This document shows, piece by piece, positions 32,824 to 43,529 of a DNA stretch of 64,000 nucleotides. The stretch is from Tetraselmis striata. Lineage: Eukaryota; Chlorophyta; Chlorodendrophyceae; Chlorodendrales; Chlorodendraceae. The stretch covers positions 1 through 64,000 of the forward strand of contig VCJN01002110.1 in NCBI GenBank assembly GCA_006384855.1, written 5' to 3'. The notes below the pieces were generated by a model. That model was not told the origin of the DNA. It saw nothing but the letters and a program-made list of their open reading frames with translations, and ran no database searches. Numbering within the stretch: the first letter of the stretch is position 1; each line of letters opens with the position of its first letter. Position numbers and translations under genes: made by a program.

Positions 32824-35800
32824 CTACATGAGGCGGCCCTGCTGGTAGCGCGTCAGGTAGTTGGAGTCCACGCCGGACTGGCGCTCCAGGGCCACACGGC
32901 CAGTGCGCGCGATTTCAAGGATTCCTGTGGGGGCAGCGGCAGCACATATCAATTGAACTGGCGTTGTTATAGGTGAAAAAGTGACGTCCGAACGGGAAAC
33001 ACCCTTCCCGACGACCACGTGCGTGGGGACGGGTCAGCGCACGATGCCAAAGCGGTCAAACACACGTTGGACCTCGAGGTAGGCGGGGGCTTGGGGCCTG
33101 CCCCGCCCAGGTCAACCGCGCTGAGTCTGAATTCGCGGTTATGCTTGTTGATACTTGACCGCGTGAGGGTGCTACAGAGAGGACTCCGGAAAAGCACGAT
33201 GGGCCGGTACAGCCGTGCGATATACCCTAAAGTATGAATGTACAGTTTTCGCGTGAAAATGTCGGCAATGCTGTGCACCACTGAAAACGCTCCCTTGAAG
33301 CTCACCGCAGCAGGGCGGAAGTGGGGGGGGGGGGGGGGGGGGGGCAAAACACGGAGCGCGGAGGCAGCTCACCATATTGCTGGAGCACCTCCTGCAGCGC
33401 CTTCATCTTGCGCTCCTTCCCTTCCATCTGGATCACCACTGACGTGGGCGACACATCCACGATCGAGCCGTGGAAGATGCTGGCCACACTCTCCAGCTCG
33501 CGGCGCTGCTGAGATGTGCACGCCACCTAGACCGCCAGGACGGGAGGGGCGGCACAGTGTCGGTTAGCTGCCTGAAGCTCCTGGGATCATTAGCTTACGG
33601 CTGGCCTCCCAGCTGGGGGAGCACAGCAGTGGCGGACCCAGCGCACCTTAATGAGGGACAGCTCGCGCGCAACGTGCGGCGTGCTGGTGAGGTCCACCAC
33701 CTCCTGCACGTAGATGATCTTGTACAGCTGCTTGATGAGCTTGCTGATGGAGGCGTTGGTGCCGGGCACCACCATGCTGATGCGAGACAGACCCTCGCCC
33801 ACAGAGGGCCCAACCGCCAGCGACATCACGCTGTAGCCTCGCCGGGCAAAGACACCGGTGACCTGCGCAGCGTCAGGCGGGCCATCTTGCAAGGTCAAAG
33901 GGCCGGGAGAGGTGAGAGGGAATGGAGGAAGTCTCTAGATGATGGTGTTGAGTGTTGGTGCATGTTGACACCCAGCCACAGGCGCATCGCTGTATGGATG
34001 CAAACTACATCTTGCAGAGCATCGCATGTACAGAGCACAAGAAGAGGTGTACAATCAGATGGCACTGCCAGAAGGCGCATGAGGGGGGAGGGGCCAGGCT
34101 CACCAGGTTGAGAACGCCTGGCTTATCCGCAACCACGATGGACACCATGTGGGGTTTGAGGCTCGAGTCGAGATTGCCCACGCCGTCCTGCAGCAGCTCG
34201 TCCACTGTCAGGGTGATGTCCATCAGGCCATCGTTGTTGCCTGCAGCAAGGGTTCCAGGCGGTGAGTATTGCAGGCGACGGCGCAACGCGTGATGGCCAC
34301 CACAGACAGGGAAGCGGGAGAGGTGATGTTGGCGCTGGCGGTGGTGGTAATGGGGGGGGGGGGGGGGGGGGGGTATAGCAGCAGATGCGCTCACCGACAA
34401 AGTCACCCATGTCATCGCCAACCGCATAGACATCCCCGTCTCGGTCAGGGAGCTCAAACTCAGACATGTCACTGCGGCAATTCACAGGCCCCGGCATTGC
34501 AGGGATTAGAGGTAGAGGACAGGGCGCTCTGCCCAGCTGCCAGTTCAGTGCAGGCAAACGAGCACAAAAGCCCCGCCATGTGCACCATCCCCCTGTGTGA
34601 GGAATAGGCATTGCAAGGTGGGGCGCGGGTGGGGTGGAGGTGGGCGGGGGCGTACAATCCCGCGCTCTCTGTGTCCGCGCTGGCAAGAGACTTCTGGTAC
34701 CTGAGGCTGTCGCCCCAGCCGCCGCCCATGATGCGCTCGTTGCCGCGCAGCAGCGCAATCCGCCCGGTGCGCGCTACCTCCAGGATGCCGTACCTGGACA
34801 GCATTTTCTGGATCGCCACGAGCTGCACAACGGGGGACATGACATGGCCACGATTGAGACATCAATTCCCAGCTGGGCACAGGGACCCCTGCCTGCCTAT
34901 AGCATGCCAGCGTGCACCGAAGCATGCGGATGGCCAACGCTGTGCAACGGGCTGCATGCGGCGCAGCGGCGCCTGAGGCCAGCTCTCTTGCCACTCTAGG
35001 CTGCACATGTTGGGGGTGGCACAGGTCATGGCATGGGCGCTTGGCCACCCAAACCTCCTGACAGCATGCCCAATCCGACTTGCCGCGCCCCCCCCCCCCC
35101 CCCCCTCCGCTCTGGTGCGACCGGCACCAAGCACGGACCTTGCCGGGGTCGCCCACGACGGTCATGAGGATGGAGTCGCTGCCCATGTCGCAGATGCGCG
35201 CGCGATAGACCTGCGCAATCTGCAGCACCTCCGTGCGGGCCTGACCCGCGGGCGCCTGGACCTTGATAAGCATCAGCTCGCGGTCTGGGTGGTGCCGGCA
35301 TATGTGCCCATGCAGGGGGGGCGGGCAGGGTGGGAGCACTGTTAGCACATTCCTCCCTGACCCCCCCCCCCCCCGATACCCACGGCGACTGGCCAGGAGG
35401 GGGATGGGGAGGAGAGCGCACCGATGCGGCTGCTCCTTGTCACATCATTCACCTGGCGCACCTTCACCAGCTTCTGGATCTGCTTGCACACGTTGGACTG
35501 CAGCAGGGGCACACAGCGGGGTTGGCCAATGATCGTGAGCACCGGCGGGCACAGTGGGGGTGCCGGGAAAGGGACGACAGAAAGTCAGTTGCGCACCACA
35601 TCTCTCTTGGTGCCGTTGAGCACAATGGTGAAGAGGGCCTTGTCCAGGTTCAGTGCGACCGCGAGCGACTCAATATTGGCACCTGTTGGGGTGGGGCGCA
35701 GGGCATGAGGGCAACTGAGCACATTATTGAGACGGAAAAGCGTGAAATAGATCAGGCTCACTGGGTGGCAGAGGAGAGGGGAAATTGAAAGGCACACTGC

Positions 35801-36882
35801 AGCGCAGCGCCTGAGAATCCATGTACATGTGTGCCGGACTGGACAATCGCACTTGTCTCAGCTGTCTCAGGGTTGGAATAGTGTGGGCATAGATGGACAC
35901 ATATGGTGGGCGATTGAGTGGCAGTGTGTTATGAGGCTCACCGCGGCGGGCAAACACGCCAGCGACTCGGTTAATCAAGCCAGCCTCGTCAGCCACAAAG
36001 ACAGAGAGGATGTGCTTCTCCTCGTTCTCCTTGAGGGGCTGCGGCTCGTACAGATACACGTCGTTCTGCGGGCATGCGCCAGCCAATGTCAGCGTGGAAA
36101 GGCAGTAAGAGGTTCGGCATGCGGACATGGAGGGTGCTCGAGGTGCTCGAGGCACCCTCCACGTGCTCGAGAGAGGTGCTCGAGGCAGAGGTGGGGGCAG
36201 AGGCGCTTGCCTGAGGCTTGGAGCCATTTGCTCCCGCAGCGCTTGAGGGAGCAGCTGGCGAGGCGGCACTGCGCACCTGCGCGGCGCAAGTGGCATAAGT
36301 GTCACGAAGGTCGCGAGCTGCTGCTGCCTGACCTGGCATCTCCAATCATACCTGCCCCGGTCGGACAAAAGGGGGCGCCCATGCACCTCTAAACCAGATG
36401 CCCAAGACACGCAGCCTGCATATCGGTTTGCATAGCCGACATACACACGCAGGTACGGAGCGGTTGAAGGAGCGCCCGACCCGGCCATGGTGACCAGGTT
36501 AGAAGCAAGGAAGGACCAGCAGCAGTGCGGATGAGATCCCCCCTCCCCCCTGCCCTGCGTGCCGGCGACTCCCCACGCCGGCTTGACACTCACCGCCAGC
36601 CGAACTGCGCCGTGCTGCCAGGTAACCGGCCGAGGCGCTGCCGACAGCGTCCGCGTGGGCGCCCACGGCCGCCGAAGAGACGCGCCAGCTGCGTAGCACA
36701 GGAGTGTGGGGGGGATCGGAGATATGATGTTATACCACTTTCGACATGCGAGCGGGAAGATAGACGCGGCGGCGCGAAAGGGTGGGGGGTGGGGGGGGGG
36801 GGGGGGGGGGCTTGTGGGCGCTTCTCGCACCAACCGGGCGGCTCGTTGCCGAAGCCGCCGCCGCCGCCACCGCCACCGCCAT
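32824..36882 (-). CDS. acetolactate synthase small (regulatory) subunit, plastid type, 13 exons
   Basis: Exons in coding order: 36882-36831, 36688-36594, 36276-36211, 36065-35942, 35682-35597, 35497-35422, 35284-35139, 34822-34701, 34471-34395, 34240-34104, 33862-33647, 33526-33373, 32924-32824. All join in phase to 483 aa, the usual length of plant AHAS small subunits. Residues 1-~70 are Ala/Arg/Ser-rich, fitting a plastid transit peptide. Two tandem ACT-plus-C-domain halves follow: HILSVFVADEAGLINRVAGV / FARRG then ANIESLAVALNLDKALFTIV, and HMVSIVVADKPGVLN, then VTGVFARRGYSVMSLAVG, with ISKLIKQLYKIIYVQEVVDL and RELSLIK. Each half ends with GILE.ARTGR.AL. The protein binds the catalytic subunit, activates it and gives feedback inhibition by branched-chain amino acids. 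The intron after 36211 uses a GC donor. C tracts (coding strand) lie within 20-30 bases of the donors after 36831, 34395 and 33373. Confidence 0.93.
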
Positions 36883-37439
36883 GCTGCCTATCCTCGGCAA
36901 ATGTTCGATCAAAGGAAGAGAACAGCGAGAGCGCTGGAAGCTAATGGGGAGCTAATTCGACCAGCAAGATTGGCAGTGACAGGGGGTGACCTCCGCAGCG
37001 GAGTGCCTGTGGTAGTGCGGCGGGGTGCTGGCTCTGATCGAAGGTGGTGCCGCCGGAAACGGCACCCGCCGCCGCGGAGGAACCGCCAGGTGCTGCGCCA
37101 AGAGCACAGGGTAATAGTCGCCAAATAAAATAGTGATGATGGCTTTAAGAGGCGGTAGCTTTTAGTAGTGTATCTTTTTGGTATAGCTTTTAGTCGTCTC
37201 GTCCCATTCTCATGTATCCTTTTGACATTCGCTATTCGCTCGCGTACCGGTACCGGTACGAGTATATTTCTGTGGCAGATAATATATATATACACGTCGT
37301 TTTATCTTACTGTAGCATTGTATGTAAATTCGTTGATGCAGGATAAACAAACTTACTAAAACAACTTGCCCTGCGGGCCAAGATGGCCAGCCTAATTATA
37401 ATTGACCCGGTGAATATCTTCACTGACGAATAACCTAGA
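36883..37439. other. upstream region of acetolactate synthase gene
   Basis: About 550 bp between the ATG at 36882 and the DIRS-like fossil. It probably holds the promoter. It contains CGTACCGGTACCGGTACGAG at 37242-37261, a small palindrome. No gene. Confidence 0.45.
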
Positions 37440-38732
37440 TTTTTTGTCACCTCACGCGAATAAACCCAAAGCAAAACTGAGCTTTGCAGAGCTGAGCAAG
37501 CCTGGGCAGACATCGGCGCTGGCCGCCGGATCGTCAACATGATCCGCAACGGCGTGCGCATCTCGTTCAAGAACGGGCCGCCCGCCCCTTTCAACCAAGG
37601 GGTCTCGATGGAGGACGCGACTCCCGACCAACTACGCTTCATGGACGAAGAGCTGGCCCGCTTCCTGGCTAGCGGAGCGTGGGAAAAAGGCCACGGCTTG
37701 CGGTGGGTTTCTCGGTTGTTCCTCGTACCAAAACCGGGCGTCAATAAATGGCGGCTCATCATCGATCTACGACCTTTCAACCGGTATCCGGGGATACTGC
37801 GAGGGGAGAAGCATGAGTTTCGAGACTCTCACGCGGCTGTGTCACCTGCTGGCTCGGCCGGACGACTACATGCTCTCCATGGACCTACAGGACGGCTTCC
37901 ACGCCGTCGGCATCGCTCCCGAAGATCGAGACTATTTCACCGTGAGTCAACTACCGCGGCAAACTCTACCGGCTGGCGGGGCTCCCCAGGGGGTGGAGCA
38001 TGAGCCCCTCCTACTTCTGCTCACTGCGGCGTTCAAACGCCATCTGCGGCGCCCCGACTTCGTAGTGACTTCCCAGGGAGTGCGCCGTGCCAAGTTGAGC
38101 ATAGGGCGACGTCAAGCGCTGCGCAGCAACTTCCGTGGTTGCCGCATGCTCCCCTACATGGATGACTTCCTGTTCTTTGCGTCTAGCAGAGCGCAAGCCT
38201 ATATTGTGCGCGACCGCCTCACCTCTCTGCTCGGACGGCTGGGTCTCAGCCGACATCCCAACAAGGGCCAATGGGAGCCGGTACAACGGCAGAAGCACCT
38301 CGGTCTGGAGATCGACTCGCGGAGCGGTACGATTCGAGCCCCTCTTCGGAAACTCGATTCCCTCGCTGCTACAGCAGCCCTCGGCCTCATCCGCCGTGTT
38401 AAGCAAGACATGCAATAGCTGCCTGTGCGAGAGCTCGCGTCCCTGGCATGACGCGCTCAATTCTTATTCCTTGCCATCAAGCCGGCGCGGTTCTACTTGC
38501 GCGAGCTGCACGACGTGCGTGCTCCGCACGAAGGACTCGTGGAGCGGGCGCGTCAAGATGACGCGCCAGCTCCGACGCGACCTCGAGTGCATGGCAGTGA
38601 CGGTCCCCAACCACAGCAACGGCTGCTCCATCTACAAGCCCGTGGACACGGCCTACATGCATTTCGACAGCTCAGGCTACGGGCGGGGCGCCGTTCTCAA
38701 CGAAACCACCGAGGCGCGCGGGATATGGTACG
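37440..38732 (+). mobile_element. DIRS-like retroelement fossil, reverse transcriptase part (left of insertion)
   Basis: The protein-level signature is a DIRS-type reverse transcriptase: a WVSRLFLVPKPG.NKWR-type N-terminal block, an MDLQDGFHAVGI block and a YMDDFLFF catalytic-site block, ending at the start of the RNase H region. The element is interrupted by the CACTA-like transposon at 38733 and resumes at 45862. It is broken, with a few breaks in the visible part. The still readable motifs suggest a moderate age. Ends are not identified. Confidence 0.8.
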
Positions 38733-39429
38733 CACTGTGAGATTCAGATGTGACATACGGGTGACGAAGCACTACTACTAGCGACTATTATTTATCCGTG
38801 AAGGCTGCTGCTGGTGGCGGCACGTCCATCCAGTTACGTGCGAGTACATCCGGCGTTATTGCCGGCGGGCGATAAATCCTTTTTGTAATCATTCTGGTAG
38901 TCGTACAAGCCCGGTGATGTGTTACATGGCACTGACGTATAAGGTACAAGGTTGTCCGTGTAGTACCGGGTAGTACGCGATATATTTATTAAGCCGGTAC
39001 CGGGTATCTAGTACGAACCCGGGCGCGATGACGAGTCGTCCTGTGGATAACTACGACTATTAGTACATGGGAGCGCAAATCGCAGCCGTACGTATTTGGT
39101 AACACTGGGGAATTTTGTGTACATTATAGCTAGTACTGCTGAACGGGCTTGCCAGCCGTCCGATCAAAGGTCATCAGATGGGCGGTTTGGCTGCCATGTT
39201 TTGCCAAAGAGTGCTCACGTTACATAAATATTCGCGAGGGGGAGGGCGGGGGCAGGCAGCGGTTTGCCGAAGAATGTTTGAATTACAATATTCGCGACAG
39301 CTGCCATCGGGGAATGTGGCCCGGGGGGGGGGGGGGGGGGGGGGGGAGGCGGGCGGGCGTGGTCCCCCCCCCCCCCCCCCCCCCGGCTCCCGCCGGGGGA
39401 GTGAGGGGAGGGGGGTAAGGGGGCGGGGG

Positions 39430-39641
39430 CTACTGCTTGTTCTTGTTCTTGCGTGCCCGGGGGACCCTCCGCTTCGACGATCTCGCTGCCTCCGCCTCCG
39501 CCTCCGCCTCCGCCTGCGCCTCCGACTCCGCCTCCGACTCCGCAAACTTACCTCGGCGCTTCTTCACTGGCCTCTTCCGCTTCTTGTCACCCGTCAGTGG
39601 CTTCACCACCCCGGGAGGCTGTGCCGTCGACGACGCCGCCA
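39430..39641 (-). CDS. short highly charged protein, unrecognised
   Basis: An ATG at 39641 starts a frame with a Lys/Arg cluster (GDKKRKRPVKKRR), an EAESEAQAEAEAEAE stretch and a basic C-terminus. A classic GTAAGT donor-like site lies after the first cluster (39551/39552), so the real exon may be only 39641-39552. A nuclear-localised product is plausible. It lies in the left part of the CACTA-like element. Confidence 0.35.
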
Positions 39642-39714
39642 TGAGCTTCCTTACCTTGGCGTCGGGACGCCCCCTGTGCCCAGACGCCCACAACAAGCCA
39701 CAATCGTTTCGCCT

Positions 39715-40139
39715 TTAAGCGGCTGAGGATGCGGCCTCCTCGGCCACCACGAGTTGCGCCGCTGGCACTGTGGAAGCCTTGGCGTTGAGGTGGGCCTTAC
39801 GGCGCTCCCGGACGAACCTGCATGCGGCACAAGTTAGCCACGAGTGGGTGCGTGCTAATGTGGAGGGTGGAGTGTTTTGTTGCGCGCCCACCTTGTCACG
39901 CGTTTCCTCATGTCTTTCTCGTCCCCCTCGATGCCGGCGGCGCGGACACGCGAGACAACAAGGCTCGCCGCCCACTTTTGCCCGGGGGGCGAGGTCTGCC
40001 ATGGCGCTGTGAGCGGTGAAGGGGGGGGGGGGGGGGCGGCCGAGGTGGAGAAACTAACACCCAGTCGACGACCGCCTTCCGCAGCAGTCAACGACACATC
40101 GGAGGCGAGGAGCAGCGCGCCACTACTATTTACATGCAC
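39715..40139 (-). CDS. gene-like unit in the CACTA-like element, 2-3 exons, unrecognised
   Basis: Exons 40006-39892 and 39817-39715 join in phase across a GT-AG intron and end in a stop. The product tail reads GDEKDMRKRVTRFVRERRKA and then a small acidic/Ala end. A further frame at about 40139-40040 may be an upstream exon separated by a G/C tract (40020-40036). No family recognised. Confidence 0.4.
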
Positions 40140-40738
40140 GTATTGTCAAGAGCTAGTCGGTGCGGCATTGTGTCGGTGTAATTTCGCAATGTTTATTGTT
40201 GAAGTAGCACGGCGTAATGAATACGCGGTTTCACCGAGTGAATCCGGGATAATATGTGCGGTAGGGCGCGCGTATATGTGCGCGACGAATGTGCGCGCGC
40301 AGCGTTGAGCGGCGGTGTGCGGCGGTGTGCGGCGGTGTGCACCGATGTTAATATAGTGTGAATATTATATCGGCCGTAGACGATCGGGTCTGGCAGCACC
40401 GCCCGTGCTTGTAAATAAGCGACAATGGATCACGTCATGCTCCGGTTGTACTCCTACACTTCCTCCACTTTGGCGGGTGGGGGGGGGGCGGCGGGGGGGG
40501 TCCTGTCCTTATTACTTGCATCGGTGGACGTGCTGGATATGGAGGTCACCGGGCACATCGCGTGGTTTCGGAGCAGTTCATTCGCGCCTCCTCGTCTTGT
40601 TTGCAATCGTCGCCCTAATCCAATGCAGGGTGAGTAGCGGGACACTGTGCCCCCCCCCCCCCCCCCCCGGTTTATGTAAACAAATATCTAGCCGTGCATG
40701 CGCCGCAATCGGTACCCAATGAGCGGGGTATGTGACAG

Positions 40739-41856
40739 TGGTTTCGGAGCAGTGCAAGCATTCCGTGCGTGTGCACAAGCACGTACGACTGGGAATGAGG
40801 CGGGGGTTGCGGATGGAGTGCATTGGCGGTGCATAGAATAGCGTGTTGCTGGGGTTTTGGCTGCATCAGACGCCGTATTCCCATCCATCCGGCACGGAAT
40901 GTCCGGTTTTCATACATTTGTGTGTTAATATAGTGTGAATATTACGCGTCTTTTACGCCGGGTGGATGGGCATCCGGCGTCCGATGCACCCCAATTATTT
41001 GCAGCACGCTACTCTACGCACCCCCAACGCACTCCGCAAGCCCCGCCTCCATCCGCGTCGGAACCGGTAGTAAGTGTTGTTGTGTGCGCACATCGTGACA
41101 ACATTACACGGTGGCAATTGCAATTATTAGCGGTGGATGATAATGTGAAGGCGTTTTCGAAATCGACAGAGAATGAGGCGGTGCTGGCGGAGTGCATTGG
41201 CGGTGCATAGAATAGCGTGTTGCTGGGGTTTTGGCTGCATCGGACGCCGTATTCCCACCCATCCGGCACGGAATGTCCGATTTTCACACATTTGTGTGTT
41301 AATATAGTGTGAATATTACGCGTCTTTTACGCCGGGTGGATGGGCATCCGGCGTCCGATGCACCCCAATTATTTGCAGCACGCTACTCTACGCACCCCCA
41401 ACGCACTCCGCAAGCCCCGCCTCCATCCGCGTCGGAACCGATAGTAAGTGTTGTTGTGTGCGCACATCGTGACAACATTACACGGTGGCAATTGCAATTA
41501 GCGGTGGATAATGTGAAGGCGTTTTCGAAATCGACAGAGAATGAGGCGGTGCTGGCGGAGTGCATTGGCGGTGCATAGAATAGCGTGTTGCTGGGGTTTT
41601 GGCTGCATCGGACGCCGTATTCCCACCCATCCGGCACGGAATGTCCGGTTTTCACACATTTGTGTGTGAATATAGTGTGAATATTACGCGTCTTTTACGC
41701 CGGGTGGATGGGCATCCGGCGTCCGATGCACCCCGAATCTCACCAACACGCTACTCTACGCACCCCCAACGCACTCCGCCAGCCCCGCCTCTTTCCGCGC
41801 AGGTCCTACGTTCCATTGTATGTATATACATACGTACATGCACTGCTCCGAAACCA
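40739..41856. mobile_element. nested TIR element carrying 374-bp tandem repeats
   Basis: TGGTTTCGGAGCAGTGCA at 40739-40756 is repeated inverted at 41839-41856, bounding 1118 bp inside the CACTA-like transposon. No clear target duplication is visible. The interior is a tandem array (see 40816-41790). The 14-base core of the terminus also occurs alone at 12745, 16082 and 40563. Confidence 0.55.
40816..41790 (+). repeat. tandem repeat, unit 374/368 bp, about 2.6 copies
   Basis: Units start at 40816, 41190 and 41558 (GAGTGCATTGGCGGTGCAT). Units 1 and 2 are almost identical apart from a 6-bp loss in unit 2 made of two separate 3-bp deletions. Unit 3 is cut short near 41790. Each unit holds TTAATATAGTGTGAATATTA (TGAATATAG... 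in unit 3), a word also found once outside the array at about 40347. Confidence 0.95.
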
Positions 41857-42506
41857 GCCCAAACTTAATGAGTGCACAAGTGTAAATGGGGGGGAGGGGG
41901 GGGGGGTGTGGCGGCGGGGCATCCACTCACACATACCCCGGCGATGCATGACAGATATTACATGCCGTGGCAGGTCGGCGGGCCGACCCGGCGGGGGGTG
42001 GGGGGGGGGGGGGGGGGGGGGGGGGGTCTATTCAACTACACGTGCGACAGTGTCGTTTCGTGGAGCAGTATATGTGCCCGGCCTCATTTATACCGCCCCC
42101 TACCTGCGCTGCATGGTCCACCCCTACGAATTACTTAGCACAAACCGCCATTACTTAATAGGAACCTAGCACAGCCAGGCTTATATGCCCGCTGTGCCGA
42201 TCAACTTCTACGCACTTTCCGTCCCTCAACCGCCGGACATGGGGGTTAAGCCGCCAGCCTCGGCAGTTGCTTAGCCAGACTTGGCATCCCGTACCGTGTC
42301 CATGGCTTCGCAGCTCTGCCGCCGGCACACGCCGAGTCCGGCGCTTGCTGCCGCGGGGTTGCGCACGCATGCACGCACGGTAATACGCCGCCGACGCCGC
42401 CACGCTTACTTCCACCACCTTCGCCAGCCGCAGCTTCGCACGCCGTTCCGCCGACATACGAAACACACGAATCCCCCCCCCCCCCCCCCCCCCCCGTCCC
42501 CGCGTC

Positions 42507-43399
42507 ATGTATAACATATTCGAGGCGACTATGAGGGGCGCAGCACACGCCGCGGCGTGGGTCGGCGGAGCGGCATGCGGCGGGAGCCCTAATGGCCGGG
42601 CAGTATCGACACCCACACAGGCACCGCCGCTCACCTCCGACGCGGATGAACCGCCTCCCAAAGGAAACATGCCGGTTGGTGGTAAGCCCAGCAGGCGTGG
42701 GGTGCCGGCGCCGGTACTGGTGCGACGGAGCTGTCGCGTCAGGAACCGCACCGCATGTGGAGCAACACATGGCGGTGCCGGCCCCACCTATGTCTAGGGC
42801 CACCTCCTCACAACACCCCGCCACGACGGCGTCGGCCACCGCCGACGGCGCCGTTGCGGGGGGGGGACGCCCTGCCAGGCGACGATGATGCGCCTGGTGC
42901 GCCGCGTCAGGAGGCGGAGGAGGCCGTGGTCGAGGCGACTGATCGGGCTGAGGGGGTTGTTGAGGCGAGCGAGGCTGCGCTCGCGCCACCCGCCCCGCAG
43001 CCACCTGCGGGACATGCCGACTTGCTCGTCGCCATGTTGACCGGAGCACTACGAGCAGTGGCGGGAGGCGGCCACATGCACTATCATGTGCGTGTCCTGG
43101 CCGGACGCCCGTCATGCGTGGACTGCGGCCAACGGACGGACTGGGAGTGTTGCTGCGACGGCACCCCGGCTTTGTGCGGCCCCAAGTACCCATGCATGGC
43201 GACCCATCAGCGGGCAGTCCCCTGCTCGACCACGGCCACGGTGAGGGCGGAGTTCCGCCATGTCAGGGACGCGTTCCACGACGCGACTCGCGCCGCCGTG
43301 TGTGAGGCTTCCGAGAAGGCACGCGCGGCTGGTAGGGTGCGCAGGGTGAGGCGGCGGACGGCCCAGGAGATGAAGGAGAGCGAGACATGCCGTCAGTGA
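42507..43399 (+). CDS. Cys-rich domain protein in CACTA-like element (possible piggyBac-type zinc finger)
   Basis: The frame ending at 43399 is open from about 42755. It has an acidic/Ala middle (EAEEAVVEATDRAEGVVEAS), then RPSCVDCGQRTDWECCCDGT and PALCGPKYPCMATHQRA, and a basic tail. The spacing C..C...T..C.C....LC.....C...H is like the C-terminal Cys-rich finger of piggyBac-type transposases, but no catalytic domain is seen. A further frame at 42507-42797 may be an upstream exon. It converges on the minus-strand gene at 43530. Confidence 0.4.
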
Positions 43400-43529
43400 G
43401 GTCGGGCGCAATGTCATTGGGTGGGGCACACGGACGTGTAACACTTGCACTTTGCGCGTACTGCTGGGTTACATCCAGGCGGTGTCACACTATGCAACCG
43501 GAAAGGCTGCGTTGCTACTGCAAACGATG

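Noticed and set aside
35724-36833. 370-codon open minus-strand frame over the start of the acetolactate synthase gene
   Set aside because: It reads through several introns. Only its short parts that match exon 2 of the spliced model are real coding sequence.
42246-43193. 315-codon minus-strand frame
   Set aside because: It is antisense to the Cys-rich plus-strand ORF, of low complexity and without a start or family signature.
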